DNA from: a virus
Length of the DNA stretch: 64,000 bases
IMG/VR virus record: IMGVR_UViG_3300005531_000004
Span: 1 to 64,000 of that record
Direction: 5' to 3' (one strand)
How positions within the stretch are numbered: the stretch's first letter is position 1; each line of letters starts with the position of its first letter. Below the pieces are notes generated by a model, which was not told where the DNA came from, did no database searches, and saw only the letters and a program-made list of their open reading frames with translations. Positions 1-9,624 of the stretch are shown here, piece by piece. Both the position numbers and the translations under genes were made by a program.

Positions 1-921
1 TTCATACCACTTTATAGTTTCGTCCAAACCCTTCCATAGAGGAGTAAATGCTTCAAACTCAAATTCTCTTAGAGCTTTTGAAGTGTCTAATTGTCTTTGC
101 GGTTGACCATCAGGACCACCCACATAATTAAACGTTCCGTTAAAACCTACTAATGAAGCAATTATATGATAAAGATTGCTCAGAGGAGTCATTTCTCCTG
201 TGCCAAGATTAACAGGCTCTGGTCTATCATACTGCACTGTAGCTTTTACTATACCAACCGCCGCATCTCTTACATATAGAAATTCTCGGCTAGCTTTACC
301 AGTACCCCAAACTTCTACTGTGTTTCTTCCTTCGTTACGTGCATCAACACATTTCTTTATCATAGCCGGAATTACGTGAGACGTTTGTGGGTCGAAATTA
401 TCTCTTGGCCCATATAGGTTAACCGGAATGAGGTAGATGGCGTTGAATCCGTATTGTTGACGGTAGGCTTGCGCCATGGTAAGCAATGCTTTCTTCGCAA
501 TGCCGTAGGGCGCATTCGTTTCCTCGGGATAACCATTCCACAAGTCCTCTTCTTTAAAAGGTGTAGGGCAAAACTTAGGGTAAGAGCAAACCGTTCCTAC
601 CTGCACAAACTTACTTATTCCCAGCTTGCGTGAAGTTTCCATCAAGTTAACGCCCATCATCAAATTCTCATAAAAGAATCTTCCGGGTTCAGCTTGATTA
701 GCTCCAATACCACCACAAGTAGCTGCAAGATGTATGATTACATCAGGCTTTAACCATCCTAGGTACAAATCTACTTCTTTAGGTTTTACTAAATCACAGT
801 AATGACTACTGGAACGAATTACTTCTCCGCATTCTGCTTTATAAAGCTCTTCCACTACATGTGATCCTAGAAATCCTGAACCACCTGTAACAAGCACTTT
901 TTTATCTCTGAGTCCTGCCAT
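1..921 (-). CDS. fcl: GDP-L-fucose synthase, 3' end cut by window edge
   Basis: Reductase/epimerase of the short-chain dehydrogenase family that turns GDP-4-keto-6-deoxymannose into GDP-L-fucose using NADPH. The reading frame opens at ATG 921 and stays open to base 1. It begins [20 protein letters not shown], with the Rossmann glycine motif GGSGFLG at residues 14-20, then [12 protein letters not shown] and the catalytic YGIAK motif, then NLYGPRDNF. It overlaps the end of gmd by 20 bases, so the two are translationally linked and catalyse consecutive steps. The C-terminal end lies outside the window. A related NDP-sugar epimerase is the only realistic alternative. Confidence 0.9.
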   Translation of the reverse strand, partial: MAGLRDKKVLVTGGSGFLGSHVVEELYKAECGEVIRSSSHYCDLVKPKEVDLYLGWLKPDVIIHLAATCGGIGANQAEPGRFFYENLMMGVNLMETSRKLGISKFVQVGTVCSYPKFCPTPFKEEDLWNGYPEETNAPYGIAKKALLTMAQAYRQQYGFNAIYLIPVNLYGPRDNFDPQTSHVIPAMIKKCVDARNEGRNTVEVWGTGKASREFLYVRDAAVGIVKATVQYDRPEPVNLGTGEMTPLSNLYHIIASLVGFNGTFNYVGGPDGQPQRQLDTSKALREFEFEAFTPLWKGLDETIKWYE

Positions 922-1882
922 ATTCTTCCCTTATATCGTGATCTACCATCAGACGGACAAGTTCTTTAAACTTTACTCTTGGTTCCCATCCAAATGCATT
1001 TCTTGCTTTGCTAGCATCACCTTGTAGTATATCCACTTCGGCAGGACGATAATATTTAGGATCAATCCCAACAAAGGAACTCCAATCCAAACCAACATAC
1101 TCGAAAGCTTCAGTAACAAAGTCTCTAACCGTGTGGGTTTCTCCAGTAGCCACCACGAAATCGTCTGGTTTCTCATGTTGTAACATCTTCCACATACATT
1201 CAACGTATTCTTTAGCGTATCCCCAATCCCTCTTTGCGTCGAGGTTGCCAAGTAGCAATCTGTGCTCATATCCGTGGTGGATTCGAGCAACAGCTTTAGT
1301 GATCTTGCGGGATACGAAGGTTTCCCCTCTTCGTGGCGATTCATGGTTGAACAATATGCCATTGCTGGCAAATATACCGTAACTTTCTCTGTAATTTACT
1401 GCGGTCCAATAACCAAATAACTTCGCCACTCCGTAAGGACTACGAGGGTAAAAGGGGGTTGTTTCTCTTTGGGGTACTTCCAGCGGCATACCAAACAGTT
1501 CACTAGAACTTGCCTGATACACTCTAGATTCGGGCGAATGTGCCTTTACAGCCTGCAATAAATTAAGGGTTCCAATCGCATCCACATCGGCTGTGTATCT
1601 GGGTGCATCAAAACTGACGCGCACATGAGATTGGGCACCAAGATTGTATATTTCTGTTGGTCGAATTGAGGAAACAATCTCTGCAATTGATCCAGAGTCG
1701 GTAAGATCACCATAAACGAGGTGTAATCTGTCGAATATATGGTCGATTCTGCCAGTATTGAAGCTACTAGATCGTCTGAGAATTCCATGTACAGAATATC
1801 CTTTATCTAAAAGTAATTCGGCCAAATATGATCCGTCTTGGCCCGAGATTCCAGAAACGAGGGCGACTTTACGCTCTGCCAT
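902..1882 (-). CDS. gmd: GDP-mannose 4,6-dehydratase
   Basis: Converts GDP-mannose to GDP-4-keto-6-deoxymannose, the first step to GDP-fucose. At 326 residues it is close to the usual family length. Visible motifs are the NADP-binding [15 protein letters not shown] near the N-terminus, [16 protein letters not shown] and the catalytic SPYGVAK. I chose ATG 1882 ([11 protein letters not shown]) because AGAAGG lies just upstream; eight more in-frame codons exist to 1906, but they overlap the upstream endonuclease. It is followed by fcl with a 20-base overlap. Phage copies usually serve glycan synthesis; here a fucosyltransferase lies 2 kb away. Confidence 0.93.
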   Translation of the reverse strand: MAERKVALVSGISGQDGSYLAELLLDKGYSVHGILRRSSSFNTGRIDHIFDRLHLVYGDLTDSGSIAEIVSSIRPTEIYNLGAQSHVRVSFDAPRYTADVDAIGTLNLLQAVKAHSPESRVYQASSSELFGMPLEVPQRETTPFYPRSPYGVAKLFGYWTAVNYRESYGIFASNGILFNHESPRRGETFVSRKITKAVARIHHGYEHRLLLGNLDAKRDWGYAKEYVECMWKMLQHEKPDDFVVATGETHTVRDFVTEAFEYVGLDWSSFVGIDPKYYRPAEVDILQGDASKARNAFGWEPRVKFKELVRLMVDHDIREEYGRTQR

Positions 1883-2420
1883 TTTTAGCCTTCTTTTTTC
1901 TGGCAATGGACTTTTTTATGCCAGCCATACGTCTTGCTCTAATAGCTGGATTTTTCCACTGCAATTTAAGTCTGTCAGATTGTTTTTTCCTTGCTTCTGG
2001 CGTTGCATTCGCCCATCGGCCAAATGGCTTTGTTTCTAACTCGTTCAATATAGATTTGGCTTTTTCTTTTTTTATTATCAAAAAACTAACAATTTGAAAT
2101 AAAACCCAATAACATCTTGCTGAGCCTTTCAACACATAATGATACATAGGTTTTCTTCCAATATGACTTTTACCAAAAGATACCCTACGTATAGAAGAAC
2201 CACATCCTATAACTCTTCGCATTTCTTCTACAAAACTTTTATTAGTATTCCCCATTTGGATCATCACTCTACGTCCTTCTTTCCCGTAGTTATACAATCC
2301 AAAGCTTCCTTCTCCATCAATAACCGCTGCTAACCAAGCTGCTTCTGCTGTGGTAAATTGACGTATTTCCGGTTTTTTATCTATCTTTGTAATAAGTGCT
2401 GATTTCTGAGTCGTTGCCAT
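1869..2420 (-). CDS. LAGLIDADG-type homing endonuclease
   Basis: A 183-residue protein with one recognisable LAGLIDADG helix, [16 protein letters not shown], at about residues 29-44. It also has the helix [20 protein letters not shown] that usually follows in these enzymes, and a very basic C-terminus. Members act as dimers that cut a long DNA site. It sits between a glycosyltransferase and gmd, overlapping the start of gmd by 14 bases and the end of the glycosyltransferase by 40, as expected of a free-standing endonuclease inserted in an operon. Confidence 0.85.
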   Translation of the reverse strand: MATTQKSALITKIDKKPEIRQFTTAEAAWLAAVIDGEGSFGLYNYGKEGRRVMIQMGNTNKSFVEEMRRVIGCGSSIRRVSFGKSHIGRKPMYHYVLKGSARCYWVLFQIVSFLIIKKEKAKSILNELETKPFGRWANATPEARKKQSDRLKLQWKNPAIRARRMAGIKKSIARKKKAKNGRA

Positions 2421-3040
2421 TCTAGTTTATCCTGCTCTATCACTCTATAAGCCTCTGGGTTCTGGGCTGTATTAGAAGACCATTGGTGATAGGCTGTAAA
2501 ATCATTGAGAATAACTGTCTTCCATCCAATCTGTCTTAGTATGGTAAACATGTATTCATCCCCAAACCAATGTCTTAAGCCTCTTGGTATAGGGTAAACC
2601 TGTGCTACTGCCTGTTTTGGTAGGAAAGTGAAAAACCCCGGAGTAGAAGAGGCTATAGTAACGTTGTTTATATCGGCGTTACTTACAGGTTCTCCTACTC
2701 GCGGAAGAATAATTTCGTCTGGATGCTCTGTAGCCCTGTTGATTACCAGATTGTACCAACCGGGATGAAGTTCAACATCTGAAGAGCCTAGACCTATAAG
2801 ATCATAGTCATGCTCTAATCCGTACTGCATGATTTCATTCCAGCCACCGTTACAGTACGTATTCTCTGCCATAGTTATGACTTTGATTCTATCTCCGTAT
2901 CTGTAAGCTTCCTCTTTTACATCCTGAGGAGCGCAATTATCTACCACAAGTACATCCGTTGGTGTACTTATTAATGATCTTAAACAAATTCTAGTAAGAT
3001 CAGGTATTGCAAATATAAGTACACCAGATAACACTCGCAT
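2381..3040 (-). CDS. glycosyltransferase, GT-A fold (family 2-like)
   Basis: A 219-residue protein resembling family 2 glycosyltransferases. The N-terminal strand is followed by DVLVVDNCA and NGGWNEIMQYGLEHDYDLIGLGSSDVEL, matching the nucleotide-sugar binding half with an S-D-V in the DxD position. HWFGDEYMFTILRQIGW resembles the acceptor-side acidic motif. It shares its first base with the stop of the upstream glycosyltransferase gene and belongs to the sugar operon. Donor and acceptor cannot be read from sequence. Confidence 0.75.
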   Translation of the reverse strand: MRVLSGVLIFAIPDLTRICLRSLISTPTDVLVVDNCAPQDVKEEAYRYGDRIKVITMAENTYCNGGWNEIMQYGLEHDYDLIGLGSSDVELHPGWYNLVINRATEHPDEIILPRVGEPVSNADINNVTIASSTPGFFTFLPKQAVAQVYPIPRGLRHWFGDEYMFTILRQIGWKTVILNDFTAYHQWSSNTAQNPEAYRVIEQDKLEWQRLRNQHLLQR

Positions 3041-3786
3041 TAAAACTCCTGCTTAGTATCTTTCCACTTATGTTCGTAAGCCCATTTATTAACGTCGGTT
3101 TGTTCCTGAATCTTATCGTATTCCCAATTCTCATTACGCATAAAGGTTTCAGTTCCCCTACCCGTAACTCCCTCACCCGTCTCTGGGTTTTGAACTCTAA
3201 ACACTCCATGTTGAACATACAGTTGGGGCGCTACGGCCAGTTTGTAACCAGCATTAACTACTCTTCTAGAGTAATCACAATCTTCCCAGCCGTATCCAAC
3301 AAATGTCTTATCGTCCAGATACCCTACCTTATCGACCACTTCACGCTTTATGAAAGTGCATACTAAAGCGAGGTATCGGTTAGAGTAAATTAGTTCTTTA
3401 TCAGACTCTTGCTTTTGTAAAGGATTGTCTGCCCCTCCAATTATTCTTGGGGAAAGCATTCCTATCTTAGGATCAGAATATGCCAGCCTTCTTAGCTCTT
3501 CGACTGTGTTAGGCTGCTGGAACAGTACATCATCTCCCATATACAATATGTCATTGGTGTAGGGCACATTCATCCAGCCCATCGTAGCGTTTCCAGCCAT
3601 GCTAAACTTTTGTGGGCCGTACACTACATGCCAATCATAGGGGATATGTTCTTTTAATATGCTTCCACCATCTACTACCAGCACACAGCGAGTGTCTTTA
3701 GCATAGAGGTCTTTGTATTTTACAAACTGTTCTAGTATTGTAGGATATTTACTGAGTACCACAATAGTAGTGTCTCTAGGAGTCAT
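3040..3786 (-). CDS. glycosyltransferase family 2-like
   Basis: A 248-residue GT-A protein. The DxD-type motif appears in NDILYMGDDVLF at about residues 79-90, and the acceptor-side motif FVGYGWEDCDYSRRVVNAGY is typical of family 2 enzymes. It overlaps the upstream fucosyltransferase gene by four bases and the downstream glycosyltransferase by one, giving a polycistronic, translationally coupled set. Specificity is unknown. Confidence 0.82.
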   Translation of the reverse strand: MTPRDTTIVVLSKYPTILEQFVKYKDLYAKDTRCVLVVDGGSILKEHIPYDWHVVYGPQKFSMAGNATMGWMNVPYTNDILYMGDDVLFQQPNTVEELRRLAYSDPKIGMLSPRIIGGADNPLQKQESDKELIYSNRYLALVCTFIKREVVDKVGYLDDKTFVGYGWEDCDYSRRVVNAGYKLAVAPQLYVQHGVFRVQNPETGEGVTGRGTETFMRNENWEYDKIQEQTDVNKWAYEHKWKDTKQEF

Positions 3787-4742
3787 TGTTTTCTTAATGG
3801 TCTGTATATCAAGCTCTTTTCGGCAGGCACAGACTCAACCCTCGCAGAACCTTGTGTTCGTTTCTTTTCAATCCCAGCAGTTATGTAGTTCTCAATTAAG
3901 TCCCACTGGTGTACGCCCTTTAAAGCAAGTTCATAGTTATTTTGTATAGCCAATAGTAATGAATCATATGATGTTCTAGTAAGCGTGGATAGTATCCTGT
4001 GCAATCCTTCTGTAGTAGAGAAGGTAATGATTCCATTTTCGTCAAAATGTACTCCGATATCTGGGGCTCCCCAGTAGATAGGGACGGTTTTGGCGATGAA
4101 GCAATCAATGATTTTTTCTGAGTAATATCCATTGTGTCTTGAATTCTCCGGTACTATACTGAACATGTATGGTTCTAAAACAGCCCTCTTATCAGGAATG
4201 ATAGGAGGAGAGCGATGCTTAAATACTCTAAGATCACCAATAGATTCGGGCAATACTTCATAGATTTCCTGTCTAAGTCTGTGGCCGGGAAAAAAGTTTT
4301 TAGAACTGGTAAGAAATGAAACCGCAAACTCTTTCTTGGTCACGTCACAAGGTACATAGTTCATTTCTACGGGATTTTTATGCTTTATACCGTCCCAATT
4401 CATCACACCGAATGGATCAACTGTGTCCCATTTGCGAGGTAGCCAACTACATGCGGATTCAGTAAGGAATACAGCATTAGGGCACTCTCTTAGTACTCGT
4501 TCATCCCATGCCATTATAAGGTCGTAGAATCGGTGATTAGCAATCAACTTGTCTATTATGTTTAAGGTTTCTGGCGGCTCACACTGATGCACAACTTTAA
4601 AATAAGAATCATCGTTATATTCGGGATTTAAAATGGCGTCATCCCAATATATACTTACAGATTCTTCTCTTTTCATAAAATTTTTATTTAAATCAGGTGC
4701 ATCACCTATGGCACTAGATGTATAACATTTAGGATGCTGCAT
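3783..4742 (-). CDS. fucosyltransferase-like glycosyltransferase (family GT10)
   Basis: A 319-residue protein whose middle part reads EPYMFSIVPENSRHNGYYSE, then KIIDCFIAKTVPIYWGAPDI. This is the signature of GT10 alpha-1,3/4-fucosyltransferases (F..AFENS...YVTEK...A...GTVPV..GA). GT10 enzymes transfer fucose from GDP-fucose, which matches gmd and fcl in the same operon, so I infer that the phage makes and uses its own donor. Translation could also begin at an internal ATG (MKREESVSIYWDD). The start overlaps the end of the GIY-YIG gene by 14 bases. Confidence 0.78.
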   Translation of the reverse strand: MQHPKCYTSSAIGDAPDLNKNFMKREESVSIYWDDAILNPEYNDDSYFKVVHQCEPPETLNIIDKLIANHRFYDLIMAWDERVLRECPNAVFLTESACSWLPRKWDTVDPFGVMNWDGIKHKNPVEMNYVPCDVTKKEFAVSFLTSSKNFFPGHRLRQEIYEVLPESIGDLRVFKHRSPPIIPDKRAVLEPYMFSIVPENSRHNGYYSEKIIDCFIAKTVPIYWGAPDIGVHFDENGIITFSTTEGLHRILSTLTRTSYDSLLLAIQNNYELALKGVHQWDLIENYITAGIEKKRTQGSARVESVPAEKSLIYRPLRKQ

Positions 4743-5268
4743 TTGTCTTTTTCCTTTTATAATATTCCTTAGCTATAAAAGACTTACAAACTTTGCATTC
4801 TCTATTGCCTTTGGGAGTCAAGTAAACATTACTTTCAACTAATTCATGACCTCTTTTGCAATGCGTCCTTCTTATACCTAAACGAGCTTTATTACCTTTT
4901 TTGGATTCACTTATCTTACGTCTATGTTCTTCCGAAAATATTCTGCCCCTTAAAGCTTCTGCCTGTTTTCTATGTCCTTCAGAAGTACCTGTATTTCCTT
5001 CTCCTCCATCTGTTTGATTTCTAAGAATTCCTGTCCCTAAATCTTTTCTACCATAGTAAAAAATCAAAAACTTTTCTGCTTCAAAAGCATCAGGTTCGGT
5101 AGGAAATTCTTGAATAAGAACACGATCTTTTGGAGGAGCATATTGTATTCTATTGCCAACCTTGTGTCTTTCAAAGGCTCTCTTTTTATAACTGCCTTTA
5201 CCTACATAGTAAGGAGTTCCGTCTTCTCTAAGCCACATATAAGTATAAAATGTTTTTATCTTTGGCAC
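4729..5268 (-). CDS. GIY-YIG homing endonuclease
   Basis: A 179-residue protein with an N-terminal GIY-YIG domain: FYTYMWLREDGTPYYVGKGS carries the paired YxY/YVG core, then KRAFERHK, FEAEKFLIFYYGR and a GIL-RNQTDGGEG segment. The middle EEHRRKISESKKGNKAR is a NUMOD-type DNA-binding helix. A Cys pair follows in REC-KVCK. The likely start is GTG 5268, inside the motif GACTCAGTG at the end of the upstream glycosyltransferase gene. A similar enzyme lies at 24200-24709. Confidence 0.88.
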   Translation of the reverse strand: MPKIKTFYTYMWLREDGTPYYVGKGSYKKRAFERHKVGNRIQYAPPKDRVLIQEFPTEPDAFEAEKFLIFYYGRKDLGTGILRNQTDGGEGNTGTSEGHRKQAEALRGRIFSEEHRRKISESKKGNKARLGIRRTHCKRGHELVESNVYLTPKGNRECKVCKSFIAKEYYKRKKTNAAS

Positions 5269-5951
5269 TGAGTCTTAACCTCTCGTTCATACACCCTAAT
5301 AAACTCTTGAATCAGTATCTTTCTGTCTACATTGTGATTATGCATACACCAAGAAAATATTTCTGATTCATACTTAGGCATTTCTACAGGCTTTCTGAGC
5401 GATCTACGCTCTGGCATTATTCCTAAGTTTCTGCCGTAATGCAGCATGTAGCGGTCATCGTGTTTTAGTAGTATACCATTACGATTCATCGCTCTGGATA
5501 CCCAAGCTTCATCGTTATTATCGCTGGGGAGAATATCATCGGCCACTATTTTCATAGCCTTTTTTGACAGCCAATAATTGAATCCCCATGGGGTCTGATT
5601 ATTAGGCGCACATTCGTGTCCAACAAAATCGTATTGTTCGAACCCCGAGCGAAGTATCTTACAAGGGTTTATAACCACGTCATCGTCACACTTAAGCATA
5701 TAATCATATTCATGATTTAATGCCCATTTGACAATTTCTTGAACTTTATTTGGAAGCCCTTGATAATCGTCTCTACAGTTAAGTTGCACACTAAAGTTAT
5801 CTTCTGTAGTGTGCAAATCTTCTGTACCTTTAAAGAACCGTACATCGGCTCCTTTTACCAAGGGCATCCATGTATTTCTAATTACTTCTACCCAATCTTC
5901 TCTACCGTTACAAGTAACTATTGCTATTAAAATTTTGTGTGTCATTAACAT
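5256..5951 (-). CDS. glycosyltransferase, family 31-like
   Basis: A 231-residue protein starting ILIAIVTCNGREDWVEVIRN, followed by TW and the metal-binding triplet YMLKCDDDVVI. This combination is typical of the GT31 (galactosyltransferase-like) group. GFNYWLSKKAMKIV and NDEAWVSRAM match the downstream half. It is the first gene of the sugar operon after the fibre genes and has a distant relative at 16129-16806. The sugar it transfers cannot be inferred. Confidence 0.75.
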   Translation of the reverse strand: MLMTHKILIAIVTCNGREDWVEVIRNTWMPLVKGADVRFFKGTEDLHTTEDNFSVQLNCRDDYQGLPNKVQEIVKWALNHEYDYMLKCDDDVVINPCKILRSGFEQYDFVGHECAPNNQTPWGFNYWLSKKAMKIVADDILPSDNNDEAWVSRAMNRNGILLKHDDRYMLHYGRNLGIMPERRSLRKPVEMPKYESEIFSWCMHNHNVDRKILIQEFIRVYEREVKTQCQR

Positions 5952-7112
5952 TCAAACAAGAATCTTGCAAACCCTGAGGCTGGATCAGAAATAGATGAAA
6001 TTGCTCCAAGAGTAGATGGCATAGCTCCACCAGACATGCTATTAGCAGCCTTACCTGTACGTACTTGGCTTCCGTTGACAATAGAAAAATAACCAGCAGA
6101 ACCAGATGACAAAGTAAATCCCATAGCAGATGTCATCAAGTGATTTGTGGAACTGCATCCTAACCAATAAACACCGGGGCTAAGTGTAACAGGTGTAATA
6201 CTTACAGTTACTACTGATCCTCCCGGTGTGCCGGGGAATGCATTTGCTCCAGCATCTATTAACTTTGTGTTTCCATCAAATGAATATATAGCGCAGCTAG
6301 CATTTCCATTACCACCAGCACTATTAGGTATAGCCGATATTTTTCTAATTGTGTAAGAAGCTAACAATACAAACTGATATGCCAATACTTCGTTGTCGTT
6401 GTTTGCTGGGGTGTATTGTCCAGAAGAAGAAGTGTTTGCTCCTATAATTCCCAAATCAGGGAAGAACCAACCCTGTCCAGATGTCGAAAAAGCTGTTCCG
6501 GCTGCTACCCATGTACCGTCACCTCTCCAAAAAGTTGAAGAAGATGCGCTAGTACCACTGTTCATCTGGTTAACAGAAATATTTCCTGTAAGGTTTGAAA
6601 ATCCTATGCTAGGAAGGTCTGCCAATACTAATGAACGGAAGGTAGGAGATGCAGCAGGCCCACTGGAAGGTCCAGAGAACACTTTATTAGCAGGCTCAGT
6701 AGCAAATGCAATGCTTATATTACCTGCTGAAGTTACTGGTGATCCAGTGATAGTCAAAAATCCTGAGCTATCAACTAAACCTACGCTGGTAACCGTACCG
6801 CTAGTGCCTCCTCCAGCTTGTCCTATACTTTGATCGGGGTATACTTGAGATACCTGTCCATTCAACCCTACTACAACTGTGTATGTGCCGGGAAGTACGT
6901 AAAAATCATAATGTCCAAAGCCATCCGTAAGAATAGGTTGTGTTATAGGAACTAAACCGTTAGGATCACTGTAAATAGGTGGCTAACGGAGATGGGGGAA
7001 GGAACGCAGTGTTTGCTGGCTGGGTTGCCACATATATCTGGGCTCCAGATACGGCTGCACCAGTTACTGACTTAACCCATCCATCCATTCTAAAGTAAGT
7101 TGGTACAGCCAT
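5945..7112 (-). CDS. tail-fibre-like protein interrupted by a one-base frameshift
   Basis: The N-terminal part opens at ATG 7112 with MAVPTYFRMDGWVK and runs into a stop about 48 codons later. The next frame continues the same fold (SDPNGLVPITQPILTDGFGH) and then the 306-residue body to base 5945. Compared with the paralogue ending at 7869, where PLQNIFSDPNG is continuous, there is exactly one extra T (minus strand) at about 6977. The body is rich in Gly, Ser and Thr, as fibre and appendage proteins are. It is either a broken gene, a sequencing error or a +1 recoding site. The first long in-frame ATG of the body is at 6865. Confidence 0.7.
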
Positions 7113-7116
7113 AAGA

Positions 7117-7869
7117 TTAAGCTCCTAAAATTGATCCGAAAGAAAATCCTTTTGCTGGAGGTGCTGGTTTAAACGCAGCAGCAGATGCAGCCCAATTTGC
7201 TTCAGTACCACCAGAAAATGCGGTTGCAATAGACCCTGAAGCTTGATTAAGAATATACTGCAACGATCCAAATGTAGCCACAGACATATTAATGCCGGGA
7301 GTATAACCAGTACCAGCCGAAAGATTGCCCGAATCTCCAACGAATGAACATACACATAAATCAGTGTTAGCTATTACAAGATTAGCAGTGCTTGGTGTGC
7401 TGGCTGTACCAGTATTATTATGGTTAGTCTCTTGGACAGTAAATTTGTTTCCGGCTGTTAATACACCAGTGAATACGTACACAGCAAATTCAGCAGTTAT
7501 GGTGTGAGTTACGCCAGAACCAGCAAAAATCCATGGAACAGATATTGTACTTCCTGCTGATATAGCGGGACAGTTTTGTAAGTAATATAAATAATTTCCT
7601 CTCGCAGAAATTGGAGATGCTATATTTATGGCTGTTTGTGCAGTCTGTACCCAATCCGACTGTGCCGCTCCCGGCACCGCTGGTTGCATGGTTGGAATTT
7701 CACGGTTACCTAAAGTAGATGCGGTAACGTTCGCTGCTCCATGCACTAATATAAGGCTTCCGGCTGCTACATTACTAGGAAATGTTGCACTAGTATTTAA
7801 TGTAAATGGTGTAGTATTTGTAGTGTTTCCATTCCCACCAAGAAACGATTGTGCTAATGCAATGCTCAT
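7117..7869 (-). CDS. fibre-like structural protein, Ser/Thr/Ala-rich
   Basis: A 250-residue protein of low charge, rich in Ala, Ser, Thr and Gly, with many short alternating stretches (for example TPFTLNTSATFPSNVAAGSL), suggesting a beta-rich virion appendage. No named family is recognised. Its start overlaps the stop of the upstream fibre gene and it ends 5 bases before the next fibre gene. Its position between two fibre-domain proteins supports a tail or decoration role. Confidence 0.65.
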   Translation of the reverse strand: MSIALAQSFLGGNGNTTNTTPFTLNTSATFPSNVAAGSLILVHGAANVTASTLGNREIPTMQPAVPGAAQSDWVQTAQTAINIASPISARGNYLYYLQNCPAISAGSTISVPWIFAGSGVTHTITAEFAVYVFTGVLTAGNKFTVQETNHNNTGTASTPSTANLVIANTDLCVCSFVGDSGNLSAGTGYTPGINMSVATFGSLQYILNQASGSIATAFSGGTEANWAASAAAFKPAPPAKGFSFGSILGA

Positions 7870-8600
7870 TATGGCACCGTTATATTTAAGGTAACGTTGA
7901 TTCTTGTTACCGTAGCAACTGAGTTCAAATTAAACTGTAGTTGATCCCCAGCATTAATAGCTGTAGTCCACTGTGTTAAAGTTAAGTTCTCATTCTTTTG
8001 CGCTGAAGACAGAGTTGGTTTATCGGTACCCGCTATAGAAGCAGTGGTAGGAAAACCCGCGTATGTTGAACGCAACACATCTACAACGGCTGATCCTGAT
8101 ACATCAGATGTGATCACCCAGCCTGTAATCGTACAGGCAAAAGGTATACTTAACTGGCCCTTAACACCAGTGCCGGGGGTTGATCCTCCACCGTCTATGG
8201 TGTAGTTAATAGCGGCAACTCGTGGGCTTAATGCGATGGTAGTACCGTTGATAGTAATTCCATTACCAGCAACTAACCCTCCACCCAAACCGATTGTTTG
8301 ATCTGGGTAAGATTGACTCAATAGACCATTAAGATAAACACACACTGTATAAGTGCCGGGAGTTACATAAAAATCATAGTGCCCAAAACCATCAGTTATA
8401 ATAGGCTGGGTTATAGGCACTAACCCGTTTGGATCACTAAAAATATTTTGGAGTGGGGTAGGAGTAGGATTAGCTGCGGTTAAGCTAGAAGGCACATTTG
8501 CAGGCTGCTGTACTACGAAAACTTGCGCTCCCGGTACGGCTGGTCCTAATGTTCCTTTTACAAAACCGTCATCTCTAAAAAAGGTTGGTACGTTTGCCAT
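7869..8600 (-). CDS. tail-fibre-like protein with a carbohydrate-binding/transthyretin-like N-domain
   Basis: A 243-residue protein. Residues 1-100 (VPTFFRDDGFVKG..., PNGLVPITQPIITDGFGHYD, FYVTPGTYTV) form a small beta domain like the peptidase regulatory or transthyretin-type fold. The same domain is duplicated in the frameshifted gene 5945-7112. The C-terminal half is Ser/Thr-rich, ending RINVTLNITVP. ATG 8600 is preferred over the GTG codon just upstream because GGAG precedes it. A virion appendage protein is the best inference. Confidence 0.65.
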   Translation of the reverse strand: MANVPTFFRDDGFVKGTLGPAVPGAQVFVVQQPANVPSSLTAANPTPTPLQNIFSDPNGLVPITQPIITDGFGHYDFYVTPGTYTVCVYLNGLLSQSYPDQTIGLGGGLVAGNGITINGTTIALSPRVAAINYTIDGGGSTPGTGVKGQLSIPFACTITGWVITSDVSGSAVVDVLRSTYAGFPTTASIAGTDKPTLSSAQKNENLTLTQWTTAINAGDQLQFNLNSVATVTRINVTLNITVP

Positions 8601-8609
8601 CACTAACTC

Positions 8610-9473
8610 CTATTGCCAGAATAAATTATAGGTGCCGTTCGTATAAGAATCTCCACCATTGTAACTTCCATACGGAGGCCTAGCGTAATCAATACTTTGT
8701 TGTCTGCGAGTGATTCCATTCTTCAATTGGAACATAGCATCAGCAGCCAACACTTTAAGGTCGTTCAAACCGGGACTACCCAACATCACCGCATACTTTA
8801 CTGCGGTCTTTAAAGCTACTGCGTCAGTGCAATCAATGATAGGCACGTAAGTAGAAGCAAAATCCAAGGTTTGACTAAAGAAGGTAGCAAGTGTACACCA
8901 GTAACGCATTCTAACGTCATTAGTTTGTGTAGCACCTACAAACCAGATATTATCATTTCTCCATTCCCAGTAACAAAGCTTTGGACCTTGATAGCAGGAT
9001 GGTAGACCAAACTGAGGTTGTTCCATGGGTACAAATATGTCGTTGGAACCAGTCTGTCTTTCCCATAGTCTTACAGGGTAAATCATATCGGCAGGTAATT
9101 TAAGGTTTGAATTTAAAGTCAAACCGTCAAAGTACCCGTTAAAACTTAAATACGTCTGCACATCAGGGTTAGGCCCACCTAGTCCATTCTCCAAGCTGTT
9201 AAGTGGAGTAAGACCAGATACGATCACGTTGTCTTTAAGTAAAGTAGGCTGTCCAACGTTTCTTAACTCTCTGTATAACTCTCTGATGGATGCATTAAGA
9301 AATGGTTGTGTAAAAGGTGAAATAGCAGGATTATCAGTAAATACCTGTCCTTCTCCCGGTGTGCTTGTGGCTCCAGCTTGAGAGTCGTTTACATAAGCAC
9401 GCACGAGATTCATAATGGTCAGAAGGGAAGTATCCCCTGTATTCGATGGTATATTAATTGTCGGGCTGCTCAT
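8610..9473 (-). CDS. virion structural protein, connector- or tail-like, unnamed
   Basis: A 287-residue soluble protein with a helical N-terminus (LLTIMNLVRAYVNDSQAG). Its middle is Trp/Tyr-rich (CYWEWRNDNIWFVG, RMRYWCTLATFF), and a predicted helical tail reads LKTAVKYAVMLGSPGLNDLK. I do not recognise a named family. Its place between the terminator at 9485-9539 and the fibre genes suggests a head-tail connector or tail protein. The start ATG 9473 has GGAGAG seven bases upstream. Confidence 0.55.
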   Translation of the reverse strand: MSSPTINIPSNTGDTSLLTIMNLVRAYVNDSQAGATSTPGEGQVFTDNPAISPFTQPFLNASIRELYRELRNVGQPTLLKDNVIVSGLTPLNSLENGLGGPNPDVQTYLSFNGYFDGLTLNSNLKLPADMIYPVRLWERQTGSNDIFVPMEQPQFGLPSCYQGPKLCYWEWRNDNIWFVGATQTNDVRMRYWCTLATFFSQTLDFASTYVPIIDCTDAVALKTAVKYAVMLGSPGLNDLKVLAADAMFQLKNGITRRQQSIDYARPPYGSYNGGDSYTNGTYNLFWQ

Positions 9474-9484
9474 GCGCTCTCCAT

Positions 9485-9539
9485 AAAATAGAAAAGCGCC
9501 ACCCTACCGGAAGTAATTACAACCTCGGCAGAGTGGCGC
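9485..9539 (-). terminator. strong hairpin terminator
   Basis: On the minus strand a 14-pair stem (GCGCCACTCTGCCG with CGGTAGGGTGGCGC) encloses a 16-base loop and is followed by TTTTCTATTTT. It lies just upstream of the 8610-9473 gene and would end or attenuate transcription arriving from the capsid side. The preceding stretch 9540-9624 holds one more small hairpin (CTTGGC...GCCAAG) and no gene. Confidence 0.75.
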
Positions 9540-9624
9540 AAATGTTACATGGCATCTTACGATCAGAACCGTTCAACGGACTCAGAACGCTTACTTGGCT
9601 ATGATTTTCAAATGCCAAGCTTGT

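Noticed and set aside
973-1371. 132-codon frame on the minus strand inside gmd
   Set aside because: Out-of-frame shadow of a well supported enzyme gene.
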